NCBI RefSeq assembly: GCF_037120725.1
Contig: NZ_JBBAXC010000010.1
Span: 1-64,000, forward strand
Source of the DNA: Bacillus spongiae
GTDB lineage: Bacteria > Bacillota > Bacilli > Bacillales > Bacillaceae_K
Direction: 5' to 3'
DNA length: 64,000 bases
Every line of letters begins with the position of its first letter. Positions within the stretch are counted from its first letter, which is position 1. A program made the position numbers and the translations under genes. Below are positions 1 through 8,156 of this stretch, piece by piece. The notes beneath the pieces are model-generated. The model saw only the letters and a list, made by a program, of their open reading frames with translations. It was not told the origin of the DNA and did not search any database.

Positions 1-7
1 TCTAGTG

Positions 8-88
8 ATAGGGAAAGCATTTATAAATCCTCCTAGTGTTTGTTTAGTCGCTAACATTATGACCAGGATTTTATAGATGCTTTCCTAT
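8..88. repeat. Long inverted repeat, possible terminator of an off-window gene
   Basis: The arms at 8-27 and 70-88 are near-perfect reverse complements (ATAGGGAAAGCATTTATAAA against TTTATAGATGCTTTCCTAT) around a loop of about 42 bases. A T-rich stretch follows on the + strand. It could end a gene lying before the window, but the loop is long for a terminator, so the role is uncertain. Confidence 0.4.
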
Positions 89-227
89 TTTTATGGATAA
101 ATCACAAAATTTGGTGATGAACCATATTTCTTTGTGTTAGTTACGTACGCACACTAGTAATAATAGATGACTAGAATTAATCTGTTCAGGATTGTTAATA
201 GTGTATCTTTTCTGGCATATTTTCTTT

Positions 228-264
228 AAAAAAATAGACAGCCAGAAGGTTCATCTGGTTGTCT
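228..264 (-). terminator. Rho-independent terminator of the yneP-like gene
   Basis: Read on the minus strand, an 11-bp stem (AGACAACCAGA/TCTGGCTGTCT, one wobble pair) with a 7-base loop is followed by a run of seven T. It starts about 15 bases after the stop of the thioesterase gene. Confidence 0.8.
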
Positions 265-278
265 GTTTCCCTTAAATA

Positions 279-707
279 TCATGATTGCGTTTGTTTCTTT
301 ACCTTTTCGTATACTTCATGCCAGTTAGCAAATCTCTTCTTTAAGGAAATCGGCCGAAATGAGTCTTTTTTAACACAAATATGTTCCGAACTCCCTGAAA
401 CTGCCAATTCTCCATCCTCACTGTACATTTCATAGCCATACGTCAACCGAACCCCATTATATTCCTCGATCCACGTCTTCACAGTGGCGGTATCGCCATA
501 TCGAAAAGGCTTTTTATATGAAATTTGTAAGTCTACAACTGGGCAAAGAATACCCTCATTTTCCATTTCTGCATATTGAAAGCCAATATCTTCAATATGC
601 TTTGTACGACCAAGTTCCATCCACACTAAATAATTTGCATGATACACGACACCCATTTGGTCCGTTTCTGCATATCTTACCTTTATCGTTGTTTCTGAAA
701 TATGCAT
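279..707 (-). CDS. yneP: Acyl-CoA thioesterase, 4HBT hot-dog fold (YneP-like)
   Basis: A 142-residue cytoplasmic protein of the 4-hydroxybenzoyl-CoA/YbgC thioesterase family, expected to hydrolyse acyl-CoA to free acid and CoA. The N-terminal YAETDQMGVVYHANY stretch holds the family's catalytic Asp, and the later KPFRYGD segment is also typical. The ATG at 707 is chosen because GGAG lies 7 bases upstream; the frame opens slightly earlier without a site. In B. subtilis the homologue also lies beside tlp and citB, which supports the name. The physiological substrate is not known from sequence. Confidence 0.85.
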   Translation of the reverse strand: MHISETTIKVRYAETDQMGVVYHANYLVWMELGRTKHIEDIGFQYAEMENEGILCPVVDLQISYKKPFRYGDTATVKTWIEEYNGVRLTYGYEMYSEDGELAVSGSSEHICVKKDSFRPISLKKRFANWHEVYEKVKKQTQS

Positions 708-993
708 TCTCTCACTCCACAATCTAAATTATCCTCTTCCTCATCTTACCACAAAGGTTAGTTGAATCTATTCATTTTATCCCTATTTGCCAATACTCCT
801 TCTACTCTACTTCAAATCATATAGTAAAAGGACAGCTTTCATGAAAATGAGCAATGCTCATTTAAATTATTACCGAATCATTATAACGATACGCTTCTCT
901 AGTTGTTTCGAATTGGATTAGTCAAATGGATGCAAATTATAGCCTCAAACGAACAAGTGAACGGGACAACAATGTATTAGAAAAAAGAAAAAA

Positions 994-1410
994 TCATAAA
1001 GAATCATTGCTCATTTTAGGTTTATTAAATTTAACAACCGTAATATTAACGAGTGTAACAAATAATGGAATGAACACTATTGTTATCATGATATTCCTCA
1101 TTGTGAAGTTGACAGTATTAGAAACCTCCCCATACTCTAAAATATAGCGTAAAACCATTCCTACCGAAGTAAACAGCAGGGTTAAGAGAAATATGGTTAA
1201 TCCCTTATTTCTTACCAATCCGCCTAATAAAAGTGCGATGAAAACATATGCTGAAATAACGACAATTAAGAAAGAATTTAACGATCCATTGGCCTCAATC
1301 GCCATCCTATTAAAAGGAAACATAAAGCAGCCATTAAATACAATATAGAAAATGGTAATAAACCAAAATAACTTCTTTCTTTTATGAATAAGATTGAAAA
1401 ACTGTTCCAT
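994..1410 (-). CDS. Hypothetical four-helix membrane protein
   Basis: A 138-residue protein with a short basic N-terminus (MEQFFNLIHKRKK) and four predicted transmembrane helices. It has no recognisable catalytic motif. The ATG at 1410 is preferred over an upstream in-frame GTG because GAGGTG sits six bases before it. It stands alone with no operon partner. I do not recognise the family. Confidence 0.65.
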   Translation of the reverse strand: MEQFFNLIHKRKKLFWFITIFYIVFNGCFMFPFNRMAIEANGSLNSFLIVVISAYVFIALLLGGLVRNKGLTIFLLTLLFTSVGMVLRYILEYGEVSNTVNFTMRNIMITIVFIPLFVTLVNITVVKFNKPKMSNDSL

Positions 1411-1612
1411 ACATTTCACCTCTTTTCCCCTGTAATATCTCTCATCAACAATCGCAAATGAACATTTGAAGTTCCAACATCGTTTTTTCTGCTTAGACTG
1501 TTAAATATAGCGACGGATGTTACGGTTCTTCAGAAAAATAATTTAAGTCCTTACTGTTACAGTATACCGCACCCTACTATTTGTACAATTCTTCCACTAA
1601 TTCACTTTTGGA

Positions 1613-1693
1613 CTAGGCTGCTTCATATTCCCATCCATCAATTCCATCTTTTTCAGGAACCGGACACAATATTAGGAAAATTTGATTTTTCAT
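1613..1693 (-). CDS. Possible 26-residue peptide behind a very strong ribosome binding site
   Basis: The ATG at 1693 is preceded by AAGGAGGGGAAT at ideal spacing. The reading frame (MKNQIFLILCPVPEKDG...) closes at TAG after 26 codons. It has a hydrophobic start and an acidic end. It could be a real small peptide or the surviving 5' end of a decayed gene. Nothing else argues for coding. Confidence 0.3.
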   Translation of the reverse strand: MKNQIFLILCPVPEKDGIDGWEYEAA

Positions 1694-1819
1694 TTTATAT
1701 TCCCCTCCTTCATTATAGGTTAAAATTTGAAGTCATTGTCTGGAAAAAGAGCTTAATATAAAAGTGGAGTTGTAATCTCATGTATAAATGAAAAACGCAT
1801 AAGGCAGGTGACTTCACTG

Positions 1820-1957
1820 TTGATTGTACATCCAATCTAAGTGCTTTATGACGAAAATGATATTGCAAAAATGATTGTAAAAGTAAGTGATGACCAACAG
1901 AGAATTTTATGGATCAAATTAGGGGTAGATTATCAATCCTTGAAAGACCTCTTGTGA
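1820..1957 (+). pseudogene. Short decayed gene with one in-frame stop
   Basis: A TTG at 1820 with AGGTGA upstream opens a frame that reads LIVHPI, then a TAA at 1838-1840, then continues in the same frame as VLYDENDIAKMIVKVSDDQQ and on to a TGA at 1955. The sequence after the stop looks like normal soluble protein. A CAA to TAA change would explain the break. The family is not recognised. Confidence 0.35.
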
Positions 1958-2224
1958 TAGCTACAGGAAAGGGAAAGAGCTATACTTATACCCTTTTCTC
2001 AAATCCATAGTAGGTTAATTATTAGGCACGAATTGCCTTTAAAAGACAAGCTACATTAGCTTAACCGATAAACAATTTACTTTGAATGATGTTCTGGATT
2101 TTAGTACTGTAAATCAACCTGAATGCGTCAGAGTGATTTTTTGAAGGAAAAATGCATATTTTTTGTTAAACGAATAATAAGATTTGGAAAATGGCTAATT
2201 CAATAAAAGGAAGGGGATAGAAAA

Positions 2225-2341
2225 ATGGGTTGGTTATTCATTGTTGCTGTGGCATATCTTCCAATTATCTATCGAATTCATAGCCGGTTAAATGATTTAG
2301 AAAAAGAAGTGAAAAGGTTAAAAGGAGAAAAGGATTACTGA
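2225..2341 (+). CDS. 38-residue single-pass membrane peptide with charged tail
   Basis: A strong AGGAAGGGGAT site precedes the ATG. The peptide begins with one hydrophobic helix (GWLFIVAVAYLPIIY) and ends in a Lys/Glu-rich segment (RLNDLEKEVKRLKGEKDY) that could form a short coiled coil. This layout is common in small Bacillus membrane peptides. It is followed 59 bases later by another small membrane gene, now broken, so the two may have formed an operon. Function unknown. Confidence 0.55.
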   Translation: MGWLFIVAVAYLPIIYRIHSRLNDLEKEVKRLKGEKDY

Positions 2342-2400
2342 TCATTGCAGTATCCAGCCTTATTAAAATGAAGGCAAGAAATTAGGAAGTGAGAGGAACT

Positions 2401-2731
2401 ATGAAAAGCCCATTTAGATGGTTGTTAGTATTCATTATTATTATCGTATTATTAGTACTAGTTGGTAAATATACAGTTATTCATACTGTAAAAAATCGTT
2501 TCAGCACGAATTGATGAAAAAGTCAAAGAAGAGGATAGTTTCTTTATCATTATCGATGGAGAAAAGATTAAAGTTCATAATGAAAACACTTGGAATATAA
2601 TCGATAAAAACAGTCAATATGATATTGATTATGAATGGTACGCTAAGTCTACACCCGTTATCAATACTATAGTCCTCACGAAAAATCAACAGTGCACAAT
2701 GATAATCATTCATAACAATATGCTTTATTAA
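2401..2731 (+). pseudogene. Frameshifted single-pass envelope protein
   Basis: The ATG at 2401 opens MKSPFRWLLVFIIIIVLLVL, a membrane anchor, and reads to a TGA at 2512. From about 2505 the next frame continues smoothly (ARIDEKVKEEDSFFIIIDG...) to a TAA at 2729. One extra base near 2500-2505 would explain this; the intact protein would be about 109 residues with one helix and an extracellular domain. It may be a sequencing error rather than true decay. A terminator follows. Family not recognised. Confidence 0.6.
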
Positions 2732-2778
2732 TGGTCTAACATGGAAATACAATCTTATTGTTGTAAATGAGCTTTAAG

Positions 2779-2809
2779 AAAAAGGTGTCGAAATAATCGA
2801 CACCTTTTT
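2779..2809. terminator. Bidirectional terminator between converging genes
   Basis: A perfect 13-bp stem, AAAAAGGTGTCGA/TCGACACCTTTTT with a 5-base AATAA loop, lies between the frameshifted gene on the + strand and tlp on the - strand. U-runs exist in both directions. Confidence 0.85.
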
Positions 2810-2810
2810 C

Positions 2811-3044
2811 TTATTCTTCTCCTTGTTGATGAGCGTACTCATCCTTTATCTCGCTCCGAAACGCGTCAATACTCTCCCGGCGGCGCTCATTTTTGGCTTG
2901 GATTTGTTCCAATTGTTGTTCACAATCCGTGTTAGCCATTGATTCTTCTGCTCGTTCCATATTTTGAATCGTATTAAATACCATGTTTTGCAGCTTTTCC
3001 ACGTTATCACTACGATCATCAGGTTTTGGTTTATCCCATGCCAT
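2811..3044 (-). CDS. tlp: Small acid-soluble spore protein Tlp
   Basis: A 77-residue thioredoxin-like spore protein (Tlp), made late in the forespore. The stretch KPDDRSDNVEKLQNMV and the end (NERRRESIDAFRSEIKDE) are hallmarks of the family. The ATG at 3044 is set by AAGGAGGAATTGTACA upstream; the longer frame lacks a site. It lies just downstream of sspN, as in B. subtilis, and the two probably form one forespore operon. The name is historical; it has no CxxC redox motif. Confidence 0.93.
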   Translation of the reverse strand: MAWDKPKPDDRSDNVEKLQNMVFNTIQNMERAEESMANTDCEQQLEQIQAKNERRRESIDAFRSEIKDEYAHQQGEE

Positions 3045-3109
3045 TGTACAATTCCTCCTTGATGTAAAGAGCAAGTTCATTTAGTTAACATAATATTATT
3101 ATGGTTATT

Positions 3110-3253
3110 TTATTCACCTTTTGTTTGAATTACTTGCGTGTGTAATCCAGATTTATCTTGCATCTGTTTTCCTTTATTCCCTCCAGCTGCACGTGGCTGA
3201 GTACCAATATGATTTGGAACGAAGTGTTTTCGACTTCCTTTTGGATTACTCAT
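3110..3253 (-). CDS. sspN: Small acid-soluble spore protein N
   Basis: A 47-residue minor spore protein beginning [20 protein letters not shown] and ending in a Lys/Gln-rich tail, the recognised SspN pattern. A GGGGGGAT site lies six bases before the ATG. It sits directly upstream of tlp. Both are expected to be transcribed in the forespore by sigma-G, although I did not find a convincing sigma-G promoter here. Confidence 0.9.
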   Translation of the reverse strand: MSNPKGSRKHFVPNHIGTQPRAAGGNKGKQMQDKSGLHTQVIQTKGE

Positions 3254-3318
3254 TCATATCCCCCCTCTATGTATCAGTTTTTCCAAAATGAAAGGGAATA
3301 TGAATGAAGAACAATGGC

Positions 3319-3462
3319 TTATTCTGCCTTTTCCATTCTTTTTATTTCATAGCGCGCTTCAATTCGTTCTTCAATTTCATCCATCGCTTTTGAATCACTC
3401 ATTAAAGCTCGTTTATTCTCGTTCACAAGGTCTGCAAATGATTTCTTTCTCAATTTTCTCAT
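3319..3462 (-). CDS. FbpB-like small basic protein
   Basis: A 47-residue basic protein (MRKLRKKSFADLVNENKRAL..., then IEERIEARYEIKR). The basic start, SFxDLVxENK core and IExRIE segment match the FbpB family of Fur-regulated small basic proteins, which in B. subtilis assist the iron-sparing sRNA FsrA. Nothing seen here proves iron control, and I did not identify a Fur box. A GAGG site precedes the ATG. It lies between sspN and the yneN-like gene. Confidence 0.75.
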   Translation of the reverse strand: MRKLRKKSFADLVNENKRALMSDSKAMDEIEERIEARYEIKRMEKAE

Positions 3463-3547
3463 CGTTCAATCCTCATTTCATGTAAAGTTATCCATTATTA
3501 TGGACAAACATGAAGAAGATTATAATAATATTCTTATTTTTTTGACG

Positions 3548-4081
3548 CTACGGGTTAGTACTCCATTCCGTTAATGTTTCAAGGTCAACCGGTCCAACTT
3601 TATTTTCCACTATTTCGCCTCTTTCATTAACAAGTATCGTTGTGGGAATCGATAACACGCCAAATCCACCCTCTACTAGATGATCTTCGTCTAATAAAAT
3701 CGGGAATGTTAATTTGTATTTATCGGCAAATGCCTTTACATCGTTTTCAGGGTCAATATTAATCGTAAGAAGCTCCACATTAGGGTTGGAATCATAAAAT
3801 CCTTGTAGGGCAGGCAACTCTTCCTTACATGGTGGACACCACGTTGCCCAAAAATTTAGGATTACTTTCTTGCCAACGTAATCGTTTAATGAAATGAGCT
3901 CACCATCTAGGTTGTATAATTGTATACCTTGTTGATTTTTCTCTGTTTCTTTTGTTTCTTCTGTTTCTTTATTTTCAAAAATAGAATTTGCTTTTTCCGA
4001 CTTGTCATTTGCAAATAATTCCTGTGAGAAGATGAAGAGAATGACACTTAATAGCAAGAACCCTATAGCCTTATTTTTCAT
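3548..4081 (-). CDS. yneN: Membrane-anchored thioredoxin-like protein (YneN/ResA type)
   Basis: A 177-residue TlpA/ResA-type thiol-disulfide oxidoreductase. It has an N-terminal signal anchor (MKNKAIGFLLLSVILFIFS), a charged Glu/Lys/Thr linker, then a thioredoxin fold with the redox site WCPPC in NFWATWCPPCKEEL and the cis-proline region SIPTT. The active site faces outside the membrane; related proteins reduce apocytochromes or spore-coat partners. The start follows GGAGGTAAAAGAA. It lies just downstream of acnA, as in B. subtilis, but behind the acnA terminator. Confidence 0.85.
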   Translation of the reverse strand: MKNKAIGFLLLSVILFIFSQELFANDKSEKANSIFENKETEETKETEKNQQGIQLYNLDGELISLNDYVGKKVILNFWATWCPPCKEELPALQGFYDSNPNVELLTINIDPENDVKAFADKYKLTFPILLDEDHLVEGGFGVLSIPTTILVNERGEIVENKVGPVDLETLTEWSTNP

Positions 4082-4213
4082 TTCTTTTACCTCCATAGCC
4101 TGTCTCATTGTAACTATATGCATGAAAGTAATAGATATACGGGGTAAAAGGGAAAGTACATGAGGTTCATTTTGGGGAAGAATAGACAGTATAGCTAATG
4201 AATATTGAAGAAT

Positions 4214-4250
4214 AAAAAAAGAGTAAAGGAGATAATCCTCTACTCTTTTT
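4214..4250 (-). terminator. Terminator of aconitase gene
   Basis: On the minus strand an imperfect stem (AAAAAGAGTAGAGGA against TCCTTTACTCTTTTT) with a five-base loop is followed by T-rich sequence. It lies immediately after the acnA stop. Confidence 0.8.
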
Positions 4251-4254
4251 CAAC

Positions 4255-6966
4255 TTAACCGTGAAGCTTTTTACGTAGTACCATTTGCAGAATTCCACCG
4301 TGTCTGTAGTAATCTACTTCAACATCAGAATCGAAGCGTACAAGTGCTTCAAAGGTTGTTACCTTTCCGCTTTCGTCGGTTGCCGTAGCCGTAACGATAT
4401 CACGTGGTTTAACACCTTCCTGTAGTTCAACAGCAATGCTTTCTTGACCAGTTAAACCTAATGTTTCAGCACTTTCCCCTTGTTTGAATTGAAGTGGAAG
4501 CACACCCATCATCACTAGGTTCGAACGGTGAATACGCTCATAGCTTTCAGCAATAACTGTTTTTATACCTAAAAGGTTTGTTCCTTTAGCTGCCCAGTCA
4601 CGGGAAGAACCCATTCCGTAGTCTTTACCTGCAATAACAGCTAAACCAGTACCGTTTTGCTTGTAAGTCATGCAACCTTCGTACATTGACGTTACTTCAT
4701 TTTCAGGCCAGTACGTAGTGAAACCACCCTCTGTGTTTGGTGCAACTTGATTTCGAATACGAATATTCGCAAATGTTCCGCGCATCATGACTTCATGATT
4801 ACCACGTCGAGAACCATATGAATTGAAATCACGTGTTTCTACACCTTTAGAACGTAGATACTTTCCAGCTGGTGTATCTTTTCCAATAGCACCTGCAGGT
4901 GAAATGTGATCCGTTGTAACAGAGTCACCGAACTTACCAACAATACGTAATCCACTTAATGGCTTAATCTCATCTGGATCTTTAGCTAACCCTTCAAAGA
5001 ATGGTGGATTTTGAATGTAAGTAGACTCATCATCAAACGAGTACAATGGCTCATTTGATGTTTGAATTTCATTCCAGCTTGCATTATCCGTAAACACATT
5101 TTCGTATTCACGACGGAAGATTTCAGGCGTTACACTTTGTTTAACGGCGTCCTTCACTTCTTCTGTAGTTGGCCAAATATCCTTGAAATAAACGTCCTTA
5201 CCGTCTTTATCTTTCCCAATTGAATCGTTTTGAAGGTCAATATCTACGGTACCAGCCAGTGCATAGGCAACAACTAGTGGTGGTGATGCAAGATAGTTAC
5301 CGCGTACTAGTGGGTGAATACGTCCTTCAAAATTACGGTTACCAGATAGGACAGATGTAACAAGAAGATCGTTATCAGAAATCGCTTGTTCGATTTCTTC
5401 CGTTAAAGGACCGGAGTTACCGATACATGTCGTACATCCATATCCTACTAGGTTAAATCCGAGCTTATCTAAATATGGAAGTAATCCTGAATCTTCTAAA
5501 TAGCCTGTTACTACTTTTGATCCTGGTGCTAAAGATGTTTTGACAAATTTCGGAACTTCCATTCCAAGTTCAACTGCTTTTTTCGCTACTAAACCTGCGC
5601 CAAGCATAACGTATGGGTTAGAAGTATTCGTACAACTAGTAATGGCAGCAATCGCAATCGCACCAGTATTCATTGTAGCTTCATCACCATTGTTAAATTT
5701 CACAACAGCTTCTTTGTTTAGCTCACCCTCTGATACACCAAAGCCTTGGTTTCCTGCTGGTGCATTTAGAGCACGATGGAATTCCTCTTTCATTTGCGAA
5801 AGTGGAATTAAATCTTGTGGACGTTTTGGACCTGATAAATTTGGCTCAATCTCAGATAGACTAATTTCCACAACATCTGTGTAGACAGGATCAGCATTGT
5901 CAGCTGTAAAGAACATATCATTTTCTTTTAAATATTGCTCGACAACTTGAATATGGTCTTCATCGCGTCCCGTTAAGCGAAGATAATCTAAAGATTCTGC
6001 ATCAACTGGGAAGAATCCACATGTAGCACCGTATTCTGGAGCCATATTGGCAATAGTTGCACGATCTGCTAGTGGAAGTGAGGTAACACCGTTACCAAAG
6101 AACTCAACAAATTTCCCTACAACACCTTTTTGGCGTAATACTTGTGTTACTTTAAGAGCAAGATCGGTTGCAGTTGCCCCATTTGGTAGTTCACCAATTA
6201 GTTTCACACCAATGACTTCAGGAATTGGGAAATAAGATGGCTGTCCAAGCATTCCTGCTTCAGCTTCAATACCACCTACACCCCAACCTAGAACACCGAT
6301 TCCGTTGATCATCGTTGTATGAGAATCTGTTCCAACTAGTGTATCAGGATATGTTTCAAATTCACCGTCAGGAGTTTCAATAGCATGTACAACGCTTGCT
6401 AAATACTCAAGGTTTACTTGGTGAACAATTCCCGTTGCTGGTGGAACGGCACGATAGTTTTTGAATGCTTTTTGCGCCCAGCTTAAAAACTGATAACGTT
6501 CTGCATTTCTTTCAAATTCTAGCTCCATATTTGCTTGGAGTGCATCGCTTGTTCCATATTTGTCCACTTGAACAGAGTGGTCAATGACAAGATCTACAGG
6601 AATTTCAGGGTTGATCTTATCTGGGTCTCCTCCCATATCGGCCATTGCTTTACGAAGTGACGCAAGGTCAACAACTGCTGGTACGCCGGTAAAATCTTGT
6701 AAAATAACTCGTGATGGTTTAAATGGAACCTCTGCATCCTTTACAGATTCTGATCCCCAATTTGCTAAATTTTCAACATGCTCTTTTGTAATAACGTGTC
6801 CATCATATTGACGAAGAACAGATTCTAGAAGTACCTTTACTGAGTAAGGTAAGCGACTAACATCTGCTACTCCCGCATCCTTTAATGCGTTTAAACGATA
6901 ATATTGATAACGCTTTCCGTTCAAATCGAATGAAGAACGTGCATTAAAAAAATCGTTCTTTGCCAT
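4255..6966 (-). CDS. acnA: Aconitate hydratase A (TCA cycle)
   Basis: A 903-residue aconitase of the AcnA/IRP1 type, interconverting citrate and isocitrate with a [4Fe-4S] cluster. The cluster cysteines are visible in SCTNTSNP and [14 protein letters not shown], and DSHTTM and the C-terminal swivel domain ([13 protein letters not shown]) are intact. The ATG at 6966 is chosen for GAGGGGGAATCGAG upstream; the protein then starts [13 protein letters not shown], close to B. subtilis CitB. In that species the enzyme also binds RNA when it loses its cluster. A CcpC-like operator and sigma-A promoter lie upstream. Full length, no defects seen. Confidence 0.97.
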   Translation of the reverse strand: MAKNDFFNARSSFDLNGKRYQYYRLNALKDAGVADVSRLPYSVKVLLESVLRQYDGHVITKEHVENLANWGSESVKDAEVPFKPSRVILQDFTGVPAVVDLASLRKAMADMGGDPDKINPEIPVDLVIDHSVQVDKYGTSDALQANMELEFERNAERYQFLSWAQKAFKNYRAVPPATGIVHQVNLEYLASVVHAIETPDGEFETYPDTLVGTDSHTTMINGIGVLGWGVGGIEAEAGMLGQPSYFPIPEVIGVKLIGELPNGATATDLALKVTQVLRQKGVVGKFVEFFGNGVTSLPLADRATIANMAPEYGATCGFFPVDAESLDYLRLTGRDEDHIQVVEQYLKENDMFFTADNADPVYTDVVEISLSEIEPNLSGPKRPQDLIPLSQMKEEFHRALNAPAGNQGFGVSEGELNKEAVVKFNNGDEATMNTGAIAIAAITSCTNTSNPYVMLGAGLVAKKAVELGMEVPKFVKTSLAPGSKVVTGYLEDSGLLPYLDKLGFNLVGYGCTTCIGNSGPLTEEIEQAISDNDLLVTSVLSGNRNFEGRIHPLVRGNYLASPPLVVAYALAGTVDIDLQNDSIGKDKDGKDVYFKDIWPTTEEVKDAVKQSVTPEIFRREYENVFTDNASWNEIQTSNEPLYSFDDESTYIQNPPFFEGLAKDPDEIKPLSGLRIVGKFGDSVTTDHISPAGAIGKDTPAGKYLRSKGVETRDFNSYGSRRGNHEVMMRGTFANIRIRNQVAPNTEGGFTTYWPENEVTSMYEGCMTYKQNGTGLAVIAGKDYGMGSSRDWAAKGTNLLGIKTVIAESYERIHRSNLVMMGVLPLQFKQGESAETLGLTGQESIAVELQEGVKPRDIVTATATDESGKVTTFEALVRFDSDVEVDYYRHGGILQMVLRKKLHG

Positions 6967-7056
6967 CTCGATTCCCCCTCTTTTGAGAATATGCAATTTT
7001 TAATGTCAAAAAGCTCGAATTTTCTGCTACTCTTACTTTTCTCACATTTCAATATT

Positions 7057-7086
7057 AATATAAGCGATTCCATAAGTAAATAACAA
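7057..7086 (-). promoter_or_regulatory. Sigma-A promoter of acnA
   Basis: On the minus strand TTGTTA (rc of 7081-7086), an 18-base spacer and TATATT (rc of 7057-7062) form a plausible promoter starting transcription near 7050, about 85 bases before the acnA start. Confidence 0.55.
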
Positions 7087-7103
7087 GAAAGTTATAGGGT
7101 TTG

Positions 7104-7118
7104 ATAAGTTTTCCTTAT
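7104..7118. promoter_or_regulatory. CcpC-type operator upstream of acnA
   Basis: ATAA-N7-TTAT, the dyad bound by the LysR-type regulator CcpC at B. subtilis citB, is centred at 7111, about 60 bases upstream of the predicted start point. A further ATAA half-site lies at 7072-7075, inside the promoter. This two-part layout matches the B. subtilis arrangement, where citrate relieves CcpC repression. The ccpC gene itself is not in the window. Confidence 0.6.
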
Positions 7119-7221
7119 AAAAAATATTCCTACTACAGCTACATCCGTTGAACCCCTATCAAATCAACGTTTAACTCTATGAATTATCATTTACCATCCC
7201 TCATTTTATTATTTCAAAAAA

Positions 7222-7251
7222 ACATGAAAACGTTTTATTATCTGCATAATT
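7222..7251 (+). promoter_or_regulatory. Possible sigma-G promoter of sspO (overlapping cre-like sequence)
   Basis: ACATG-N18-CATAATT matches the sigma-G pattern (GHATR, 18 bases, CATnnTA) at eight or nine informative positions and ends about 43 bases before the sspO start. The sequence ATGAAAACGTTTTAT at 7224-7238 also resembles a CcpA cre site with one mismatch and lies upstream of the acnA promoter. Both readings are tentative. Confidence 0.4.
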
Positions 7252-7293
7252 TCTCGAAAAAGGAAGAAAATAGGGGTAAGGAGGTGAGGAATC

Positions 7294-7446
7294 ATGGCGA
7301 AACGAAAAGCAAATCATGTACGCGAAGGGGCAAATGCTGCGAAAGCTCAAGGGCAAGGTGCAGGCTATAATGAAGAATTTGCGAACGAACCACTACACCA
7401 AGCTCAACAGCAAAACAATAAGAACCGACAAAGAGATCAGCAATAA
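7294..7446 (+). CDS. sspO: Small acid-soluble spore protein O
   Basis: A 50-residue spore protein ([20 protein letters not shown]..., ending [10 protein letters not shown]), the SspO pattern. AAGGAGGTGAGG precedes the ATG. It is divergent from acnA and followed by a strong terminator, so it is monocistronic here, with sspP separated from it by an opposing gene. Expected forespore expression. Confidence 0.92.
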   Translation: MAKRKANHVREGANAAKAQGQGAGYNEEFANEPLHQAQQQNNKNRQRDQQ

Positions 7447-7461
7447 AGTTTGTGGCTACAT

Positions 7462-7507
7462 AGAAACGCTGGAAGATGATCAATCATACTCCAGCGTTTC
7501 TTTTTTT
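7462..7507 (+). terminator. Terminator of sspO
   Basis: Stem AGAAACGCTGGA/TCCAGCGTTTCT with a 16-base loop, followed by seven T. Confidence 0.85.
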
Positions 7508-7546
7508 GACTATGCTTTCCTTTATAAACTTCTTCAATACACAAGC

Positions 7547-7570
7547 AAACCCGCTGTGATAGCGGGTTTT
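7547..7570. terminator. Short GC-rich hairpin, probable terminator
   Basis: AAACCCGCT/AGCGGGTTT with a five-base loop, directly after the stop of the minus-strand coiled-coil gene. The U-run is short in both directions, so it is a weak terminator. Confidence 0.5.
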
Positions 7571-7577
7571 GAACATG

Positions 7578-7841
7578 CTAACTGTTATATTCATTTACTT
7601 CTGTCATAATGGAGCTAAGATCTGATTTAAATCGTTCAAGTTGTTCACGTTGATGCTCTGAAGCAACTTCCAGTGCATTTTCTATTTGTTGATAGGCCTC
7701 ATTCATTTCCTGTTTCAAGTGAGAGAGCTGTTTTCCATAGCTTGCTCCGTCCAGAACCAATTCATTTACAGCATTTTGCGCATCGACAAATCCTTGCTGT
7801 GCAGCTTGGAATGCTTGTTGTTTATCCTTATGATATGGCAT
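7578..7841 (-). CDS. Small coiled-coil protein of unknown function
   Basis: An 87-residue soluble protein (MPYHKDKQQAFQAAQQGFVD...) rich in Gln, Glu and Ala and almost wholly helical, with heptad-like spacing. AAAGGAGTGACAACA fixes the ATG at 7841. It has no Cys and no signal. It sits between two spore protein genes, so a sporulation role is possible, but that is inference only. Confidence 0.65.
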   Translation of the reverse strand: MPYHKDKQQAFQAAQQGFVDAQNAVNELVLDGASYGKQLSHLKQEMNEAYQQIENALEVASEHQREQLERFKSDLSSIMTEVNEYNS

Positions 7842-7902
7842 TGTTGTCACTCCTTTACGCATTCGTACCTTTATCCTTTCCAAACTTTTTTCTTTTTATT
7901 CA

Positions 7903-7931
7903 GTATACTTCCTTGAACAATGTGCACTTTA
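7903..7931 (+). promoter_or_regulatory. Possible sigma-G promoter of sspP
   Basis: GTATA-N17-CACTTTA lies 20 bases before the sspP ATG and resembles the sigma-G consensus (GHATR, CATnnTA). The spacer is 17 rather than 18. Confidence 0.35.
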
Positions 7932-7950
7932 CTAGATAGGAGGGATAATA

Positions 7951-8094
7951 ATGAATAAAAATGATAGCAAGGACATGCGAAAGAATGCGCCAAAAGGTGA
8001 TAACCCTGGTCAACCTGCCCCATTAAGTGGTTCTCATAAAGCAAAAAATCAGAAGCATTCTAGACAAAAGAACCATAGCTCCCACGACATGTAA
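7951..8094 (+). CDS. sspP: Small acid-soluble spore protein P
   Basis: A 47-residue protein beginning [20 protein letters not shown] and containing [20 protein letters not shown], the SspP signature. GGAGGGATAATA gives a strong start. In B. subtilis sspP and sspO are adjacent; here a minus-strand gene lies between them. Confidence 0.9.
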   Translation: MNKNDSKDMRKNAPKGDNPGQPAPLSGSHKAKNQKHSRQKNHSSHDM

Positions 8095-8104
8095 ATAGTT
8101 CTAT

Positions 8105-8137
8105 GATAAGATTTCAGTGGTATAGCTGAAGTCTTAT
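8105..8137. terminator. Terminator after sspP
   Basis: GATAAGATTTCAG/CTGAAGTCTTATC with a seven-base loop and an AT-rich tail. It also lies at the 3' end of the opposing serine hydrolase gene. Confidence 0.6.
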
Positions 8138-8156
8138 CATTTAAATAAAACCACGA

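Noticed and set aside
926..1147. 73-codon + strand frame
   Set aside because: Half of it is antisense to the membrane protein at 994-1410 and no ribosome site precedes it.
5540..6811. Open + strand frames across the aconitase gene
   Set aside because: They are antisense to a strongly conserved gene and lack ribosome sites.
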